A stretch of 64,000 bases of DNA from Acholoe squamosa (GCA_949317995.1 OX439052.1:36891932-36955931); one strand, 5' to 3'; shown: positions 30,735 through 42,433, counted from the first letter of the stretch. Program-made: numbers and translations. The notes: a model not told the origin generated them from the letters alone.

Positions 30735-31793
30735 AGGGAGTGTGTTATTATTAGGTACCAAATTCAGCTTCTTATACTTGAAGGATTGGATGAAAACAAA
30801 CCGGCTAGTCTGAGAGAGACCTTAAATCAACTCCTCAATGATCTATCACTTGACTTTAATAATACAGCTGCTGAATGAATATATCGAAGAGGCAAGAAGA
30901 AAATCGTAACTCCACAGCAAAAGAGAAATCCTCGCTTCAAACCATTCAGTAGACCAGTAGTTGTGGTCTTTTCCTCACCCCAATACAAACTGAGGATGTA
31001 TGAGAATATCAGGAAACTCCAAGGAAACCCTGCATGGAAAGGATTACATCTTTCTGATGATGTTTCACCAGACGAGAAGAGAATACAAAAGGACTTGAGG
31101 GCCATCCAAGCCCTAGCCAAGAACAAATTTAAGGCATTGACTACACTGTTAAAGGTGCAAACTTGGTGATTGACGGCCAACAATACCAAATTAAGGATAT
31201 TAATAAGCTGCCACATAAAATCTCTCAATCCAGAATGCAAAGACTGTGGAAACCCCAGACGGGTTTGCCTTCCAGGGTTAACATTCTATCTTTTCAAACC
31301 TTTATAAGTGCCCAATTACCTTTGAAAACCAACAGTATGACTCTGTTGAACCTGCCTACCATGCTAAAAAGTGTGTAGTTAGTAATCAGGTGAATATTCT
31401 ACGACGTGTGATTGCTGCAAAATCTCCTATCGATAGTATGTATGCTGCTAAACAATGTATCAACTCAAATGACTGGTATGATATTAATGAGGAGGTTATG
31501 ACCCGTCTGTTGGAGATAAAATTTGCACAGCCCATTCTCCTTCAAAAACTAGTGAATTCCAAATAAAAGGGAAGTACCTCTACGAAGCCACATACCATTC
31601 CACATATGGTGCAGGTTTTCATCTGGATCAGAAGGACCAAATAACTAAGAGCAACGTGGCCCACAACCAACATGAATGTGCAAACAAACTAGGAGAAATG
31701 CTTATGAAAATAAAGTACGCCCATACAGGTGAAAATCCATTGCCAACAGCTGAAGACATTCAATTACAAGACGCTAGGAATGCTACTTCATAA
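30735..31793 (+). pseudogene. LINE-ORF1-like RNA-binding protein joined to a NADAR domain (decayed)
   Basis: Plus-strand translation in one frame (from about 30735) gives QLLILEGLDENKPASLRETL, then IYRRGKKK, then FKPFSRPVVVVFSSPQYK and SDDVSPDEKRIQKDLRAI. This is the order typical of ORF1-type RNA-binding domains of non-LTR retrotransposons. After a frameshift near 31145 it continues GANLVIDGQQYQIKDINKLP. From 31291 another frame encodes FSNLYKCPITFENQQYDSVE, then AYHAKKC and DWYDINEEVMTRLLEIKFAQ. After a third frameshift near 31562 it reads GKYLYEATYHSTYGAGFHLD and NKLGEMLMKIK before a stop at 31791-31793. The latter part matches the NADAR (YbiA-like) N-glycosidase fold in motif order. There is an in-frame stop at 30876 plus three frameshifts, so it is dead. 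Whether NADAR belonged to the LINE ORF1 or to a separate gene is inference. Confidence 0.72.
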
Positions 31794-32153
31794 ACTTTCA
31801 TTACCTGTGTTGATCATGTACCTTGTATAACTACTATGTTTCTATGTTACTCAAGTATATACTGAAGATAAGTTTGCCTCAAATGATATATTTGTTGGTT
31901 ATTGACCTTTCCCATGTTTTTTTATTATTATTTAAACTGCTTTTTTGGCTGTAACTGTCAAGCCACTAGTCACTAGCTACAAAGACATATTATACCAGTA
32001 TAGGGTGCGGCATTAAGGCCTATGCCCCTTCTATGGTATTAAATTTGTGAATTGTATTGGGGGTCTCCGGGGGTTTAGATGATGGTCTTGAATGGAGGGA
32101 CTACTTTGTAATGTATGTTGATTATTTATGTCACAGCTTAATATCTTTGATTC
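31794..32153. other. Spacer between ORF1/NADAR remnant and LINE endonuclease
   Basis: 360 bp without coding signal. Its length fits an ORF1-ORF2 gap of a LINE, but no end or tail was recognised. Confidence 0.4.
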
Positions 32154-32521
32154 ATGCAATTTATATCACTAAATGACTTAGTAAGCACCAAAGGTCTGCG
32201 CTTTATGCATGCTTGTAGTATTAAATGTAATTATGCCAGCATTTGTGCTGAAATTTATCCTGCTAATTTTGAAATTTTTACCTTCTCTGAAACATGGTTC
32301 AAATGCGAAGATGATGAATCTGATTATCAGTTTTCCGATTATGCACGTTATAGGCTTGATAGGCAGGTTTTGGATGTAAGAGGGAATATCAAAATTGGCA
32401 GTGATGTTTGTATTTATATCAAACATGGAATCAAGCATCACTACAACATGTTTTCTACACTTATTCGCTCTAATGCTGATATAGAGCCAGAGTGTTTGCT
32501 CTGGGTTTTCTTTCTTTTCAG
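32154..32521 (+). pseudogene. LINE ORF2 endonuclease N-terminal fragment
   Basis: About 120 codons: NDLVSTKGLRFMHACSIKC, then FEIFTFSETWFKCEDDESD, YARYRLDRQVLDVRG and VCIYIKHGIKHHYN. This is the start of an APE-type endonuclease of a non-LTR retrotransposon, with the catalytic Glu in SETW. It is cut off abruptly at about 32521, where copy E begins, so no RT follows. It lies on the same strand as the ORF1/NADAR remnant and may be part of the same element. Confidence 0.75.
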
Positions 32522-33534
32522 GTAGTCCCTCGAGAGGGTTCTTGATTGAGCCGAAAATCACATCCGCTGGCATGAGAATTTCTTCCTCGAATACCATCAT
32601 ATTTGGACTGCATCCAGTAGAACTATGTTCAGAGCTGTTATATGCGGACACGACATATTTAGCCTGTTCATCCCAGTCATCCATATGTTTGTCAACCAAC
32701 ATAGTCAGACTCTGAATCAGTGTTCTGTTAAACCTCTCCACCTGGCCATCACTTTATACGGATTGGTCCTCTGTTTTACAATCGTTAAATATTCACACAT
32801 CTCAGAGAAGAGACGAGACTCGAATTCTTGACCTTGGTCGGAATGCAGGAGCAACGGAACGCCAACGTCAAGACCCATTCAACCATGAAGGCTTCTGCAC
32901 AGGTCTCTGCTGTGTGATTTGGTAAGGGAATATCGTGAACATACTTGGTGAAGTAATCCTGGATTACTAACATGCAAGTATTCTTGTTTGGTGTGGGTGC
33001 AAAACCTGAGATGATATCCATAGCTATCCTCCCGAATCTCACCCCAAACAATTCTTGGTGCAAAGGAGACTTACCCATCCCCTTACCGGACTTTACCAAA
33101 CAACAGGTAGGACAATGTCGAACCGAACGACCTATGTCGTTCCCCATTCCAGGCCAGTAATATCTCCGCTTCACCTTTTCGAGCGTTCGTTTTTGACCAA
33201 AATGTGCCGCTGTTCGGTGTCCGTGGCAAAAGGAGAGTACCCCGCCCCTCAGTTGGCGTGGTATCACTACTTGGATTGTGCGTCTTGCGCGACCCGCCTC
33301 GACTTTCCAGCGACATAACAAGCCTTCACGGAAAGTTAAGAGAGGCCATTGCCCTATTAATTTCCGTACTTCGGCGCTCTCAATTGATACCTCAGGCCTA
33401 GTGGGTTTAGCCCCCTTAACTAGCCATTCGGCAACCCGTCTGATGTCAGCGTCCGCTTTCTGAGCATCAATGAGTTCATCGCGAGACCAAAATGCAACTC
33501 CTACCCGACTGTCTACTAGACTGCCTACAGCCAC
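32522..33534 (-). pseudogene. Integrase, copy E
   Basis: Two frames (32785-33534 and about 32522-32741). Motifs: HHCC (HGHRTAAHFG, CPTCC), MDIISGF and, after a frameshift near 32780, VERFNRTLIQ. The region with the second catalytic Asp is frameshifted (LHSDQ is read as CIPTK in the neighbouring frame). Relative to copy A about 165 bp are deleted at 33534, removing the RNase H end and integrase start. Confidence 0.88.
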
Positions 33535-33984
33535 CTTCAGCTTCTTTGAAATTCAGGAGCCATTTCAAAGAAGAATGAGCGGTGCGGATAGTGAAATTAC
33601 CACCATAGAGTGCCTAAACTTTCTGGTGTACACAACAACTGCCAACAGTTCTCTTTTGGTGGTGCAGTAGTTTCGTTGTGTTTTACTTAGAGTGTTACTA
33701 GCAAAAAAGATTGGGACCTCCATTCCATCCTGAATCTGGGATAGAACAGCTCCAATCGCCGTGTTGCTAGCATCAGTGTCTAAGATAAAACAACCGTCGG
33801 GTGTGGGGAATCGAAGCACAGGAGTCTCCTTGAAACTTCGTTTTAACTCGACAAAAGCATGTTCAGCTCTTTCTGTCCATGCGAATGCCTCGTAACGACC
33901 TCTACTAGCTTTAGGTTTTTGGATCACTGCAAAGGACCTACCAGTTCCGCAAACCCTGGGATGAACTCTCGGTAGTAGGAACAA
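33535..33984 (-). pseudogene. RNase H region, copy E
   Basis: 139 codons with LDTDASNTAIGAVLSQ, SNTLSKTQRNYCTTKREL and LLAVVVYTRKF, then a frame break. Its downstream end is fused directly to the integrase by the 165-bp deletion. Confidence 0.85.
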
Positions 33985-34747
33985 AAACCAATGAAGGATT
34001 GAATTTCCTTCACTGTGGTGGGCCTAGCCCAAGTCATTACGTCGCTAATTTTCCCCGGGTTAGCCTCTATACCCTGTTCAGACACGATTCGGCCTAGGTA
34101 CTCAACTGAAGTCCTAAAAAGCTGACACTTTTCAGGTTTCAACTTCAGTCCCCATGCTCGAATCCTGTTGAAAACTTCTGCCAGATTTGCCATTGCCTCA
34201 TCCGTCGTTTTGCCGAAGATGATGATATCATCGAGGTAAACCAGGCAAATCTTACCTAGTAAACCCCTCAACATCTCCATCATTCGCTCGAATGTGGCAG
34301 GAGCGTTACACAAACCAAACGCCATTCGATCAAATTCATAGAGCTCTGGTAAGAAAAAGCAGTTTTCTCGACATTGTCGGGACTCATTCCGATCTGCCAA
34401 TATCCAGATTGGAGATCGAGACAACTAAACCACTTATTTCCTCCCAAGGCATCCAAGGATTCGTCGATGCGCAGGAGAGGATAGGCATTTTTCTTAGTCA
34501 CTCCATTCAGACATCGGTAATCAATGCAGAATCTCATGGTCCCATCCTTCTTCGTCACCATCTGGACGGGACTGGACCAGGGACTAGTACTTGGCCTAAC
34601 CACCCCTGTATCCAACATCTCCTTAAGTTGTTCATCCGCAGCAGCTTTCTTGCTGAGAGGAATCCTCCTATAAGGGACTCGGATAGGTTGCGCATCACCA
34701 GTATTGATGTTATGCAGACAACGGTTCATCTGGACTCTTAAAGACAT
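33924..34747 (-). pseudogene. Reverse transcriptase, copy E (two frames)
   Basis: 34280-34747 carries RVPYRRIPLSKK, SPWSSPVQMVTKKDG, FCIDYRCLN and SCLDLQSGYWQIG. 33924-34424 carries FGLCNAPATFERMME, LVYLDDIIIFG and VEYLGRIVSEQGIEANP. A short deletion near 34350 shifts the frame. Here the sequence after the VEYLGR block is normal, which shows what copy A lost to its tandem triplication. Confidence 0.9.
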
Positions 34748-35727
34748 CCACGTGCTTACGCAGTAAGGCGGACAGTTTCAGTCTTTGTTCTGGTTGGGTC
34801 AGGTGGGTGTCACCATACATATCTAACAGCCAGGTAGGGAGCTCCCCCGTGTGGGTGCTCGCAATTTCTTCTGTCTCGACGTCTGCAGCTTCTTGCTCGA
34901 GACGCATAATTACAGATCCTACCTTCGGTGAAGAGAATTCACCGTTCCTGTCAGCGTACTGTATGGTACCGACCACCTGGCCTTTCTCCAGGACAATGTC
35001 TCGATTCAGTGGATTACAGATGGGAAACAGTGTTCGACGGACATTGCTGACAAGAGCAGCTTCACCAACCAACCCAAAACTTCTCAGAGTTTTCAGATCG
35101 GGTTCAACTATGCCCTGTCGATCTCTTTCCAGACCCTCGGATTTTACCAGGACATCGCATCGATGTCTAGCTGGTATCCTAGTGGTCTGTGCTACTGAGG
35201 CAACCGATGATACACTGATGGTGCTCTTCTTTCGGCTCGGTCATGACCAATTGACCCGTCCTCGGGTTAAGGATCATCCCGTATAAAGCCGCAAAGTCAA
35301 GCCCCAGAATGCCATCGTCGGCCACGTTGGCCACTATTGGGGTAAACACATAGTGGGTCGATGCGACCTTCAGAGGTAGAACCAATCGTCCGCATTTGGC
35401 TCCAGACGCAGTGCACGCCGTTATTCCCTCGTAGAGATTATCTGACGGCACCACTAATGTTCTCGCGGGTTCCCGAGAGACAATGGTATGGCTGGCACCA
35501 GTATCTATCAGGAAGTCTAAAGGATGCCCTTGAATCTCTGCGGACAGGTACCATCGTTTCCCCGACAGGGGGGCGGTTCCTGCTAACATTCTTAATCCCA
35601 CGTCAGTACTCAGATCGATCCCTCTCTTCTTAAGGAAAGAGAGACAGGGATCATCCGAGGGAAGCTCTGTTGCCCAGACTCTGGCCAGCTGCCGCATCAG
35701 GGCTTCTCTCCCGGCGTCGATGTTCAC
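34710..35727 (-). pseudogene. Aspartic protease and linker, copy E (two frames)
   Basis: 35179-35727 contains FLIDTGASHTIVSREPA and DDGILGLDFAALYGM. 34710-35072 contains the linker VGEAALVSNVRRTLFPICNP, then EIASTHTGELPTWLLDMYGD. There are frame breaks near 35100 and in the following linker. Confidence 0.88.
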
Positions 35728-36028
35728 TTTCGATTCAGTCTAATCCTCGACCTGCCAGCGCCCTGTTCTTTGGACATTCAGGCTTTTTCTACACCGACAT
35801 CTTTGGAACCCGACCGGTGATCAACCAGTGCCACTGTGGTAGAGGGCTTGGACGGCCCTACCGGGACCTTACCTAGTTCCTTCGAATCTACTGTCGTTTG
35901 ATCAGGAGTGCCAGAGGTGCTGATACCTTGGCTTTTCGATGGTCGGGCAGCTCGATTGCCACGTCGAGCCGCCCGCCTCAGTTTTCCGTCGCTTCGGGTG
36001 GTAGACCTTTAATAGGCTCGGGGCAAGT

Positions 36029-37447
36029 TCATGCAAAATGCCCTTGCCTCTTACAGTTCCAACACTTGGCGTCGGACGGAGGGCTACTCGGCTTCTCCGA
36101 GTTAGTAACAGGAACATTCCCTCCCTCGATCACTCTGAGTAAATTCTTCAATTGACTCAGCGAAAATGTCTGTTCCTGTACCTTGGGTTTAGAGGCCTTA
36201 TTTGACACCCTCGATTTACCAGCAGCTTTCTGACTTTTCTTAGTCTTACTCCCCACCACAGGTTTTGAGTACGAGGACACCTCACCCTGTTCCTCATCGA
36301 CCAAAGCGCTGTAGGCCAATGCTGACATTGCGTTTGTCAAAGTAGGATTCACCAACTTCGGCAGTAGTTGTCGTTTTCTCAACAACTCATCTGCCAAGTC
36401 CATGATATCCCTGAGGGACATGTAAGTGTGCCACTCTCGAAGCACGTCTTGTTGCAAATCAGTGTCATATAATCCTCCTATGAACAACTGGTTGACTTTG
36501 GTTATTAGCCATTCCACCGAGAAGTCCACACCTGGATAGGCATCGCCGGCAAGTCGTCTTAAAGCAAAGCCATAAGCTCTGATGCTTTCGTTCTTGCCCT
36601 GGCATCTCTTCTCCATAGTGACAATGGGGTCCTGCAGGCTAGAGGTCATGGCTTCTGTTACCATGTCGACCAGCCCCTCTAGAGTCCCATCTCCATGCTC
36701 CTCCCACAACCATACAGTATCAGCTGCAGGGCCGTTTTGGAGTAGCATGAGCAGTTGAGCCAATGCCATACTCGAGGTCCATACATTCACTCGACGGACA
36801 TGATTGAATCCGTGGTACCAACGGAGCCAATCATCCTTCCATGTAAATGCAGGACACTCGACTGACCTAGTCCGGGCAGGTTCGTGCCTGATAGAAGTAT
36901 TATCAAACATCCTACTTGATCTTCTGACCTGATCAAGAGCGAATGTTTTACCTCTTCTAGGTATTTGATGGTCCATCCCCATGTTTCTCATAGTGGTATC
37001 TGCACGACTATGATTCATCCCCCAGGGGTTACCAGTCTCGGCCTCACTCAAATGTGAAGCTTCGGACCTGATATCCCTATACTTAGGAGAATCAACATGT
37101 TGTTGGGCAGTGATAGGGGTCGAAAATTGTCCGATCACATCACTTAGACCATCGGTACGCGGCATCGAAGAAATGGGTTGGGTTCGACGTGATCTCGATT
37201 CTACTTTCGAGATGTCATCGATAGCCCCTACCATTCGATCGATCTCCGACTGCTTTTTTGAACGTTCCGCCTGTTTCAATTCCGATACTAGGAATTCCAG
37301 TCGGCTATGTTCTGCTTTCGAGAGATCTTGTTGCTCGCTAAGGGCAAAGAGTTGCTTAACCTCTTTCATGGCACGGTTAAGCCACTCCCTGTAGTCAGGA
37401 TTCTCGACCAGGTCCCCTTGAGTAACAACTCGCAGTGCTGCATTCAC
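36029..37447 (-). pseudogene. Gag capsid region with zinc knuckle, copy E
   Basis: 472 codons, continuous with the coiled coil in another frame. The capsid-like core (TWKDDWLRWYHGFNHVRRVN to ESIRAYGFALRRLAGDAYPG) is intact. The zinc knuckle begins CWNCKRQGHFA but a stop codon follows immediately, truncating the last Cys. The corresponding frame in copy A continues ARTC. Confidence 0.9.
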
Positions 37448-38658
37448 TACTTTGTTGCTTCTCTAGAGATCTAGCGGTACGCACTTTCAAGTCTGTTTGC
37501 TTCTGCAGATGTTCTTCAAGTGCGAGTTCATCACGAACTTCTTGATTGACCCTGGCTTCGTCAGCCTCTCTATGAGACGACATCTCTTGGCGGAGTTTGT
37601 CGATTTCTCCCAAAGCACTCGAATCCTTCTGATTCTTCAGAGATTGAGCTACTAAGGTTTCAGATTTTAGGGAATTAAGCTCGGCTTCATGTCCCGCTTT
37701 ACTTTCCATCAAAATCTGATATTTGGCCATCTTATCTGCGTGTACGATTCGCTCCTCACAGCAACGACGCATTTCTGCATCGTCCCTGGCTCGAGCATTC
37801 GTCAGCTTGCATCTGACAGAGGAACGATTCTCGTTCCTGACGTAACTGTTCGACCTGCTTTTCATAAGCTGTTAGGTGTTCAGGTACTTCTTTAGTATGC
37901 TCTGCTGATTTTTGGCTCAGCTCATGCCGCAACTCTTGCAGTCGTTCCTCCAACATAGTTTTTTCTACTTCTTGTATTTTCCACTTATTTTTAAGGGACG
38001 TCTGTTCGTGTTGGGCATCCCGAAAATCGTTTCGAGCTTTCTCGACGCATTCTCGGCGGCTTGTTGCAAGGCGGTCGATCTTTGCTTTCAGTGATTGACA
38101 TTCCACAGCTGTCAATCTACTACGCTCGATCTCAGACTTTGTTGCAAGTAAGGACTCTTTCTCGCTCGAGAGTTGTTTGACCTTCTCCTGAAGATCAACA
38201 AGCTCTCTATTCGCGATTTGAGTCTTGTTTGAAGTCTCCAGCGCTTGCTGCCTAAGCTGCTCCAACCTCAGTTCTATTTCTGTACTCTTCTCCCGAGCCT
38301 TTGTGGTATTACTCGTGAGAGCATCCAACTGTTGACGACCCTGTCGTAGTTGGCGTTCTTGCTCTTGCAACAACTCTTCGGTGAGTCCCTTGCCACTGTC
38401 TATACTTCCTGGTATAGAAACGGGCGAAGGACCCTCGAAAGACCAACTACCAAGGCCCATTGGAGTTCCCACGGGCGATGCTGTTCTTTCCACATAGGAC
38501 AAACTCTGTGTCCTTAAGAAATTCTCAGCAGCCGGAGAGAGTTGAGTCGACACTCGCCAGTTGAGTAGTTGACTCCTTTGATACAGGCCCAACAGGTCAG
38601 TTGATGGACCTGTTATCAGTGAGTGGTTCAAACCACCACCAATTAGTGGATCGTTCAT
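37395..38658 (-). pseudogene. Gag N-terminal coiled coil, copy E
   Basis: Two overlapping frames (37756-38658 and 37395-37865). The ATG at 38658 gives MNDPLIGGGLNHSLITG, a short unstructured leader, then about 200 residues of Glu/Gln/Leu/Arg-rich coiled coil (LRQGRQQLDALTSN, EKVKQLSSEKESLLATKSE). This is the natural start of the family's gag, missing in copy A. A frameshift near 37800 separates the parts. Confidence 0.85.
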
Positions 38659-38774
38659 ATCCACTAATGGACCTGCAGCCGCTTGATGTTAGTGATTGGG
38701 GTCATCACCTTCATCCAAGTGGCCCTGCATGTCGAACTTAAGCTTGCAGTATCTATGCGAACTAAAGTTAACAA

Positions 38775-38789
38775 CTGGTCACGGCACCA
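38775..38789 (-). other. Primer binding site of copy E
   Basis: Sense TGGTGCCGTGACCAG, one base after the 5' LTR end; identical to the site in element B and compatible with tRNA-His over its first 12 bases. Confidence 0.8.
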
Positions 38790-38790
38790 G

Positions 38791-39268
38791 TGTAGTGTTC
38801 TACCCCTCGAGGTTAATCGAATCCTTCGATAAACAACGAAGAACAACTATTCAGGTTCCAGTTAAAACTTTATTGTCAATAACACATAGGCATCAGCCGT
38901 TCTCGATGACAGTTACAGGTAGTAGAGTTTGAACTCTAAAGCACTTTCGACACTAGACGACTAGCACAGCCTTCTAGTGTCTATAGTTATCAACCCACAT
39001 TTACCTTCTCTGTGCAACAGCACAGAGAAGTATCACAACATGGTAGTGGGGCAGCCGCCAACCATCGCTCACGATGGTCCGTCATGACTGGACTGACCCT
39101 GAGGAAGGCCGTACAACCAGAGTCGAGGGCCACGTGACCATGTGGTGACGTGGCGCTGGACTCCAGCGCCCCCAGGCGTTGTGTAAGAGAGGTGCTCTCG
39201 ATGTCGCCCACGAGGACCACGAAGGTACCTCGAGGATGACTCGGGACCACCACAAAACTAACACACTT
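38791..39268 (-). repeat. 5' LTR of copy E (outer end approximate)
   Basis: It ends (sense) with CACTACA directly before the primer site. A sense AATAAA lies at 38869-38874. The start of U3 cannot be checked because the 3' LTR is lost; TGTGTTAG at about 39268 is one possible start. It is GC-richer than the flanks and has a CACGTGACC/TGACGTGG block near 39130-39155. Confidence 0.6.
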
Positions 39269-39299
39269 CACCAGCCAAAATAGGCCACAACAAGCAAAT

Positions 39300-39592
39300 G
39301 GCACCAAGTCAGTTTAATATGGGATTGGCTGGACCAAATGCCTAAAATTCCCATGTAGCACACAAGTTCACAGTAGACTAGCAGAGTTCAACCAAGCACC
39401 AACATGTGGTTTCACTTTCAGGGTTCTTGACTTGAGATCCAGGCTGGACACTTTGGTCTACTCACAATTTCCTGGATTCAATTCCTTCACAAAATGACAT
39501 CTTCTGGTAAGCTTATACATCAATTCATCAATTGGCATTACCAGGTGGGTTTGCATCCTCTTCTACAGCTGTAGAACCACTTCTGACAACCA
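39300..39592 (-). mobile_element. Leader fragment of short-LTR element G
   Basis: Sense sequence continuing from the primer site of G (TGGTTGTCAGAAGTGG, 39592-39577) toward lower coordinates. It matches no other part of the window, and no ORF was recognised before the E LTR begins. Confidence 0.45.
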
Positions 39593-39726
39593 TGTAATGA
39601 ACCAAGACCTTACAATTCAGTGCCTCGTGCTAGACTAACATTTAATTCACATATTATCACTCAACTTCTGGTTCTCGGTCTAGTTAACATTCTACACACA
39701 AGACGGCGCCAGGGGCATCCGTTAAA
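39593..39726 (-). repeat. LTR of Mag-like element G (5' LTR, inverted copy of F's LTR)
   Basis: The reverse complement matches the LTR at 43108-43251 for most of its length (GGCGCCGTCTTGTGTGTAGA, GTCTAGCACGAGGCAC and others), ending CATTACA next to a primer site. The internal TGTCAGAAGTGG of the primer site matches the complement of a Leu tRNA 3' end, with one extra base after TGG. Confidence 0.8.
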
Positions 39727-39734
39727 CTGCCTAC

Positions 39735-40012
39735 CCCTGCCACCCCACCAACCCGCTTTTATATTTCCCGCCCTATCATAACCTACCTGCCTACCAACTA
39801 TCATGGAGAATTACTTTCCGGATAATTTGTTATTGGAAGTTAGCAACAGACTGCTTACGAACCAGAAGTGACCTTTTGACCTTGACCTATCAACCAATCA
39901 GAAGCTAGCATTTGACCGGAAGCCACGGCCATGACCATATATGGGCATGTGACCTCATTTTTCAAGCTCTGATTGGCTGAGAGGTGTTTCCATGGCAGAC
40001 GTCGCATAATCA
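39735..40012. other. Intergenic DNA
   Basis: No feature recognised. Confidence 0.4.
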
Positions 40013-40240
40013 CCTGACACCTAGTGGATATTATTGGAACTGCTTTAAGCTGCGTTTAGTGGAGCCCTCTTGTGGTTAAAAAAAACTAACGACACCCTTA
40101 CGCCTGACACCTATAGGATGTTATTGGAACTGCTTGTAGCTGGGTTTAGAAGAGCCCCCTTGTGGTTAAAAAAATACTAGTGACGCCTTTACACCTGACA
40201 CCTAGTGGATATTATTGGAACTACTTATAGCTATTGTATT
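40013..40240. repeat. 90-bp tandem repeat, about 2.5 copies
   Basis: Units start CCTGACACCTA at 40013, 40103 and 40194, each followed by GGAT..TTATTGGAACT and, in the first two, CCCYCTTGTGGTTAAAAAAA. Confidence 0.9.
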
Positions 40241-41146
40241 GTACGCCATGTAACATGCTACTTTCCTTTTGCTATCAAGAAATGAAATGTGTAATTAACA
40301 CAACACAACATCATTTGTATTTCATTTTTTTGTCGATATGCGACAGAAAGAGGTGTTAGCTCTTGTTGATCCATGATGAATGAAAGGTCAAACCTGAACA
40401 GTGGTGTCTTTTAAGTTAGGTGAAACCTCCGTTAAACTTTCTACGTAAAGAGCTATGTCGCCACGACCCATGTTGTTTAACGCCACAATTAAACTGCTTG
40501 GATGAGATATCTTCTTGTATTTCTACACCTTAAGAACTTCAAGGAAAGGGTTTTGTACTCTTCTGTCAGAGGGAAGTGGTGTAGAGCAGAGTTTAAGCTC
40601 AGAAAAACTTAACTCCAATTCCACTCCCAATTCTTTCCAATCTTACGCCAACTTCTGTGCAACCTAAACAAACAAAGTTTCTAGTTTCCACACCACTGCA
40701 GTGTTGTGATTTTTTTTTGTTTGAATTCACTTTATTTGTCTCGCTCAAAGTTTCAGTATATTTGTGAAGGTAGAAGCAATATTCTCTATCACCAAATTAC
40801 ATAGTCAAATCAGTCAATCTTATTATAATAACAACTTGCTTGTAATAAGGCAAAAAAAGAAGGCAGAGGACCTCATCCCCACATTAAGTGTACGGGTTGG
40901 TACTTCTGGTACTACCTGACTTATGAAATTATATGTAACAGATGACACACAAATATTTGTATACAGTTTAGGGGGTCAAAAAAGGGGGGAGGGGATTATG
41001 GGTAAACATGAATGAATGAGAAACTACTACTCTCTCACCACAAAAAAATCATCGTACATACAATAGCAATAGTGATTGGTCACTCCTCATAATAGGGTAG
41101 TAAACACTTTATTAGGAATAATGTATCATTTAACCCTTCTAGCAAT
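40241..41146. other. Intergenic AT-rich DNA
   Basis: About 900 bp without a coding signal; the RNase H homology of element F starts only at about 41150. Confidence 0.45.
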
Positions 41147-41149
41147 GGT

Positions 41150-41560
41150 GATGCATCCAGCTACGCACTAGGAGGTGTGTTGCTCCAAAATGACAAACCA
41201 GTGGCATATACCTCAAGGGCCCTGAAGGGCACAGAACGAGGGTATGCTCAGATAGAAAAAGAGACACTAGCTATTGTCCACTGTTGCAAGAAATTTCATC
41301 ACTATGTCTCTGGCAAAGAAGTGGTTGTGCAGTCAGACCATAAACCACTTCAATCGATCTTTACAAAGCCTATGTTAGCAGCGCCAATGAGACTCCAGAC
41401 GATGATGCTACACCTTCAGCCCTATGACCTAAATGTCTGCTATGTTCCAGGAAAGGGAGATGCACTGAGCCGGGCAAACCTGATGTTTCCAAGAAAAAAC
41501 AGGTTGGCCAAATACAAAAGAACAAGAGCCACACAGCATAAGGGAGTACTGGTCCATTAG
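41150..41560 (+). pseudogene. RNase H fragment of element F
   Basis: Starts DASSYALGGVLLQNDKPV (first catalytic Asp), then SRALKGTERGYAQIEKETLA, SDHKPLQSIF and LQPYDLNVCYVPGKGDALSR. This is the typical Ty3 RNase H ending before integrase. Sequence upstream of 41150 is unrelated, so RT is lost. A frameshift separates it from integrase. Confidence 0.85.
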
Positions 41561-41588
41561 AGATGAGCTTGCAGTATCGGATGGCATC

Positions 41589-42389
41589 ATGTATAAATGG
41601 ATGAGGATTGTGGTGCCACCTAGTCTTCGAGCAGAGATGCTCACCCAGGTTCATGGATTCCACCTTGGCATCACAAAGTGTAAACAGAGAGCGAGAGAAG
41701 CACTGTACTGGCCAGGGATGAGCCAAAGAATCGAAGAACTGGTCAGTGATTGTGCAACCTGTAATACTTATCAGAATAAGCAGATATCAGAGACCCTACA
41801 TCCATCCCCATCACCCAAAAGCCCCTGGCAGGAGGTGGCTAGTGATATATTTGAGTGGAAAGGACAAAACTCTTTGCTGACTGTAGACTATGTGACTAAA
41901 TTTATTGAAGTAGACACACTGAATGGCATGTCATCAGCAACTACACAAGAGACTCTGATGCGCCAACTAGCAGTCCATGGCCTACCAGAGACTCTTAGGA
42001 CAGATATTGGACCACAGTTCTCTAGTCAGGATTTTAAACGATTTTGTGTTATAAGACACATTACACATATCACATCATCTCCAAACTACCCTCAATCTAA
42101 TGGGGAGGCCGATAGAGCAGTGCAAACAGTGAAAAGACTTTGGGCCAAAGCCAGTGACAAATATATGGCACTGCTAGATCATAGAACAACACCGATGGAG
42201 AGTTGTGGCCTGTCACTGGCACAGCTGAGTATGGGCAGGAGACCAAATAACACGATTCCAATAGCTACAGAGTTACTTAACCCAAAACAGATAAACATTA
42301 AGGATGTGAGGCCTTGGACCAATCTAAAAGGTCACAGAAAATTTATCATGATGCCAAGCACCCAAGTGACCTACCACCACTTAAAGTAG
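41589..42389 (+). pseudogene. Integrase of element F
   Basis: 266 codons: HHCC zinc site (HGFHLGITKCKQ...CATCNTYQ), then the catalytic core with VDYVTKFIEV (Asp), RTDIGPQFSS (Asp) and SPNYPQSNGEADRAVQTV (Glu). The DDE residues are preserved, but the frame breaks at 42389 before the C-terminal domain. Confidence 0.9.
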
Positions 42390-42433
42390 GTGATCCAGTA
42401 AGAATGTCATCATTCCAGGGATCTAAGAAATAG

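Larger units (their letters stand above)
32522..39268 (-). mobile_element. Ty3/gypsy retrotransposon copy E (decayed), same family as A
   Basis: Minus strand, colinear with copy A from the integrase core back to the gag coiled coil, with clearly high but imperfect nucleotide similarity. Unlike A it keeps its 5' end: gag start, primer site (38775-38789) and 5' LTR (from 38791). The 3' end is cut inside the integrase at 32522. The outer limit of the LTR is uncertain. Confidence 0.9.
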
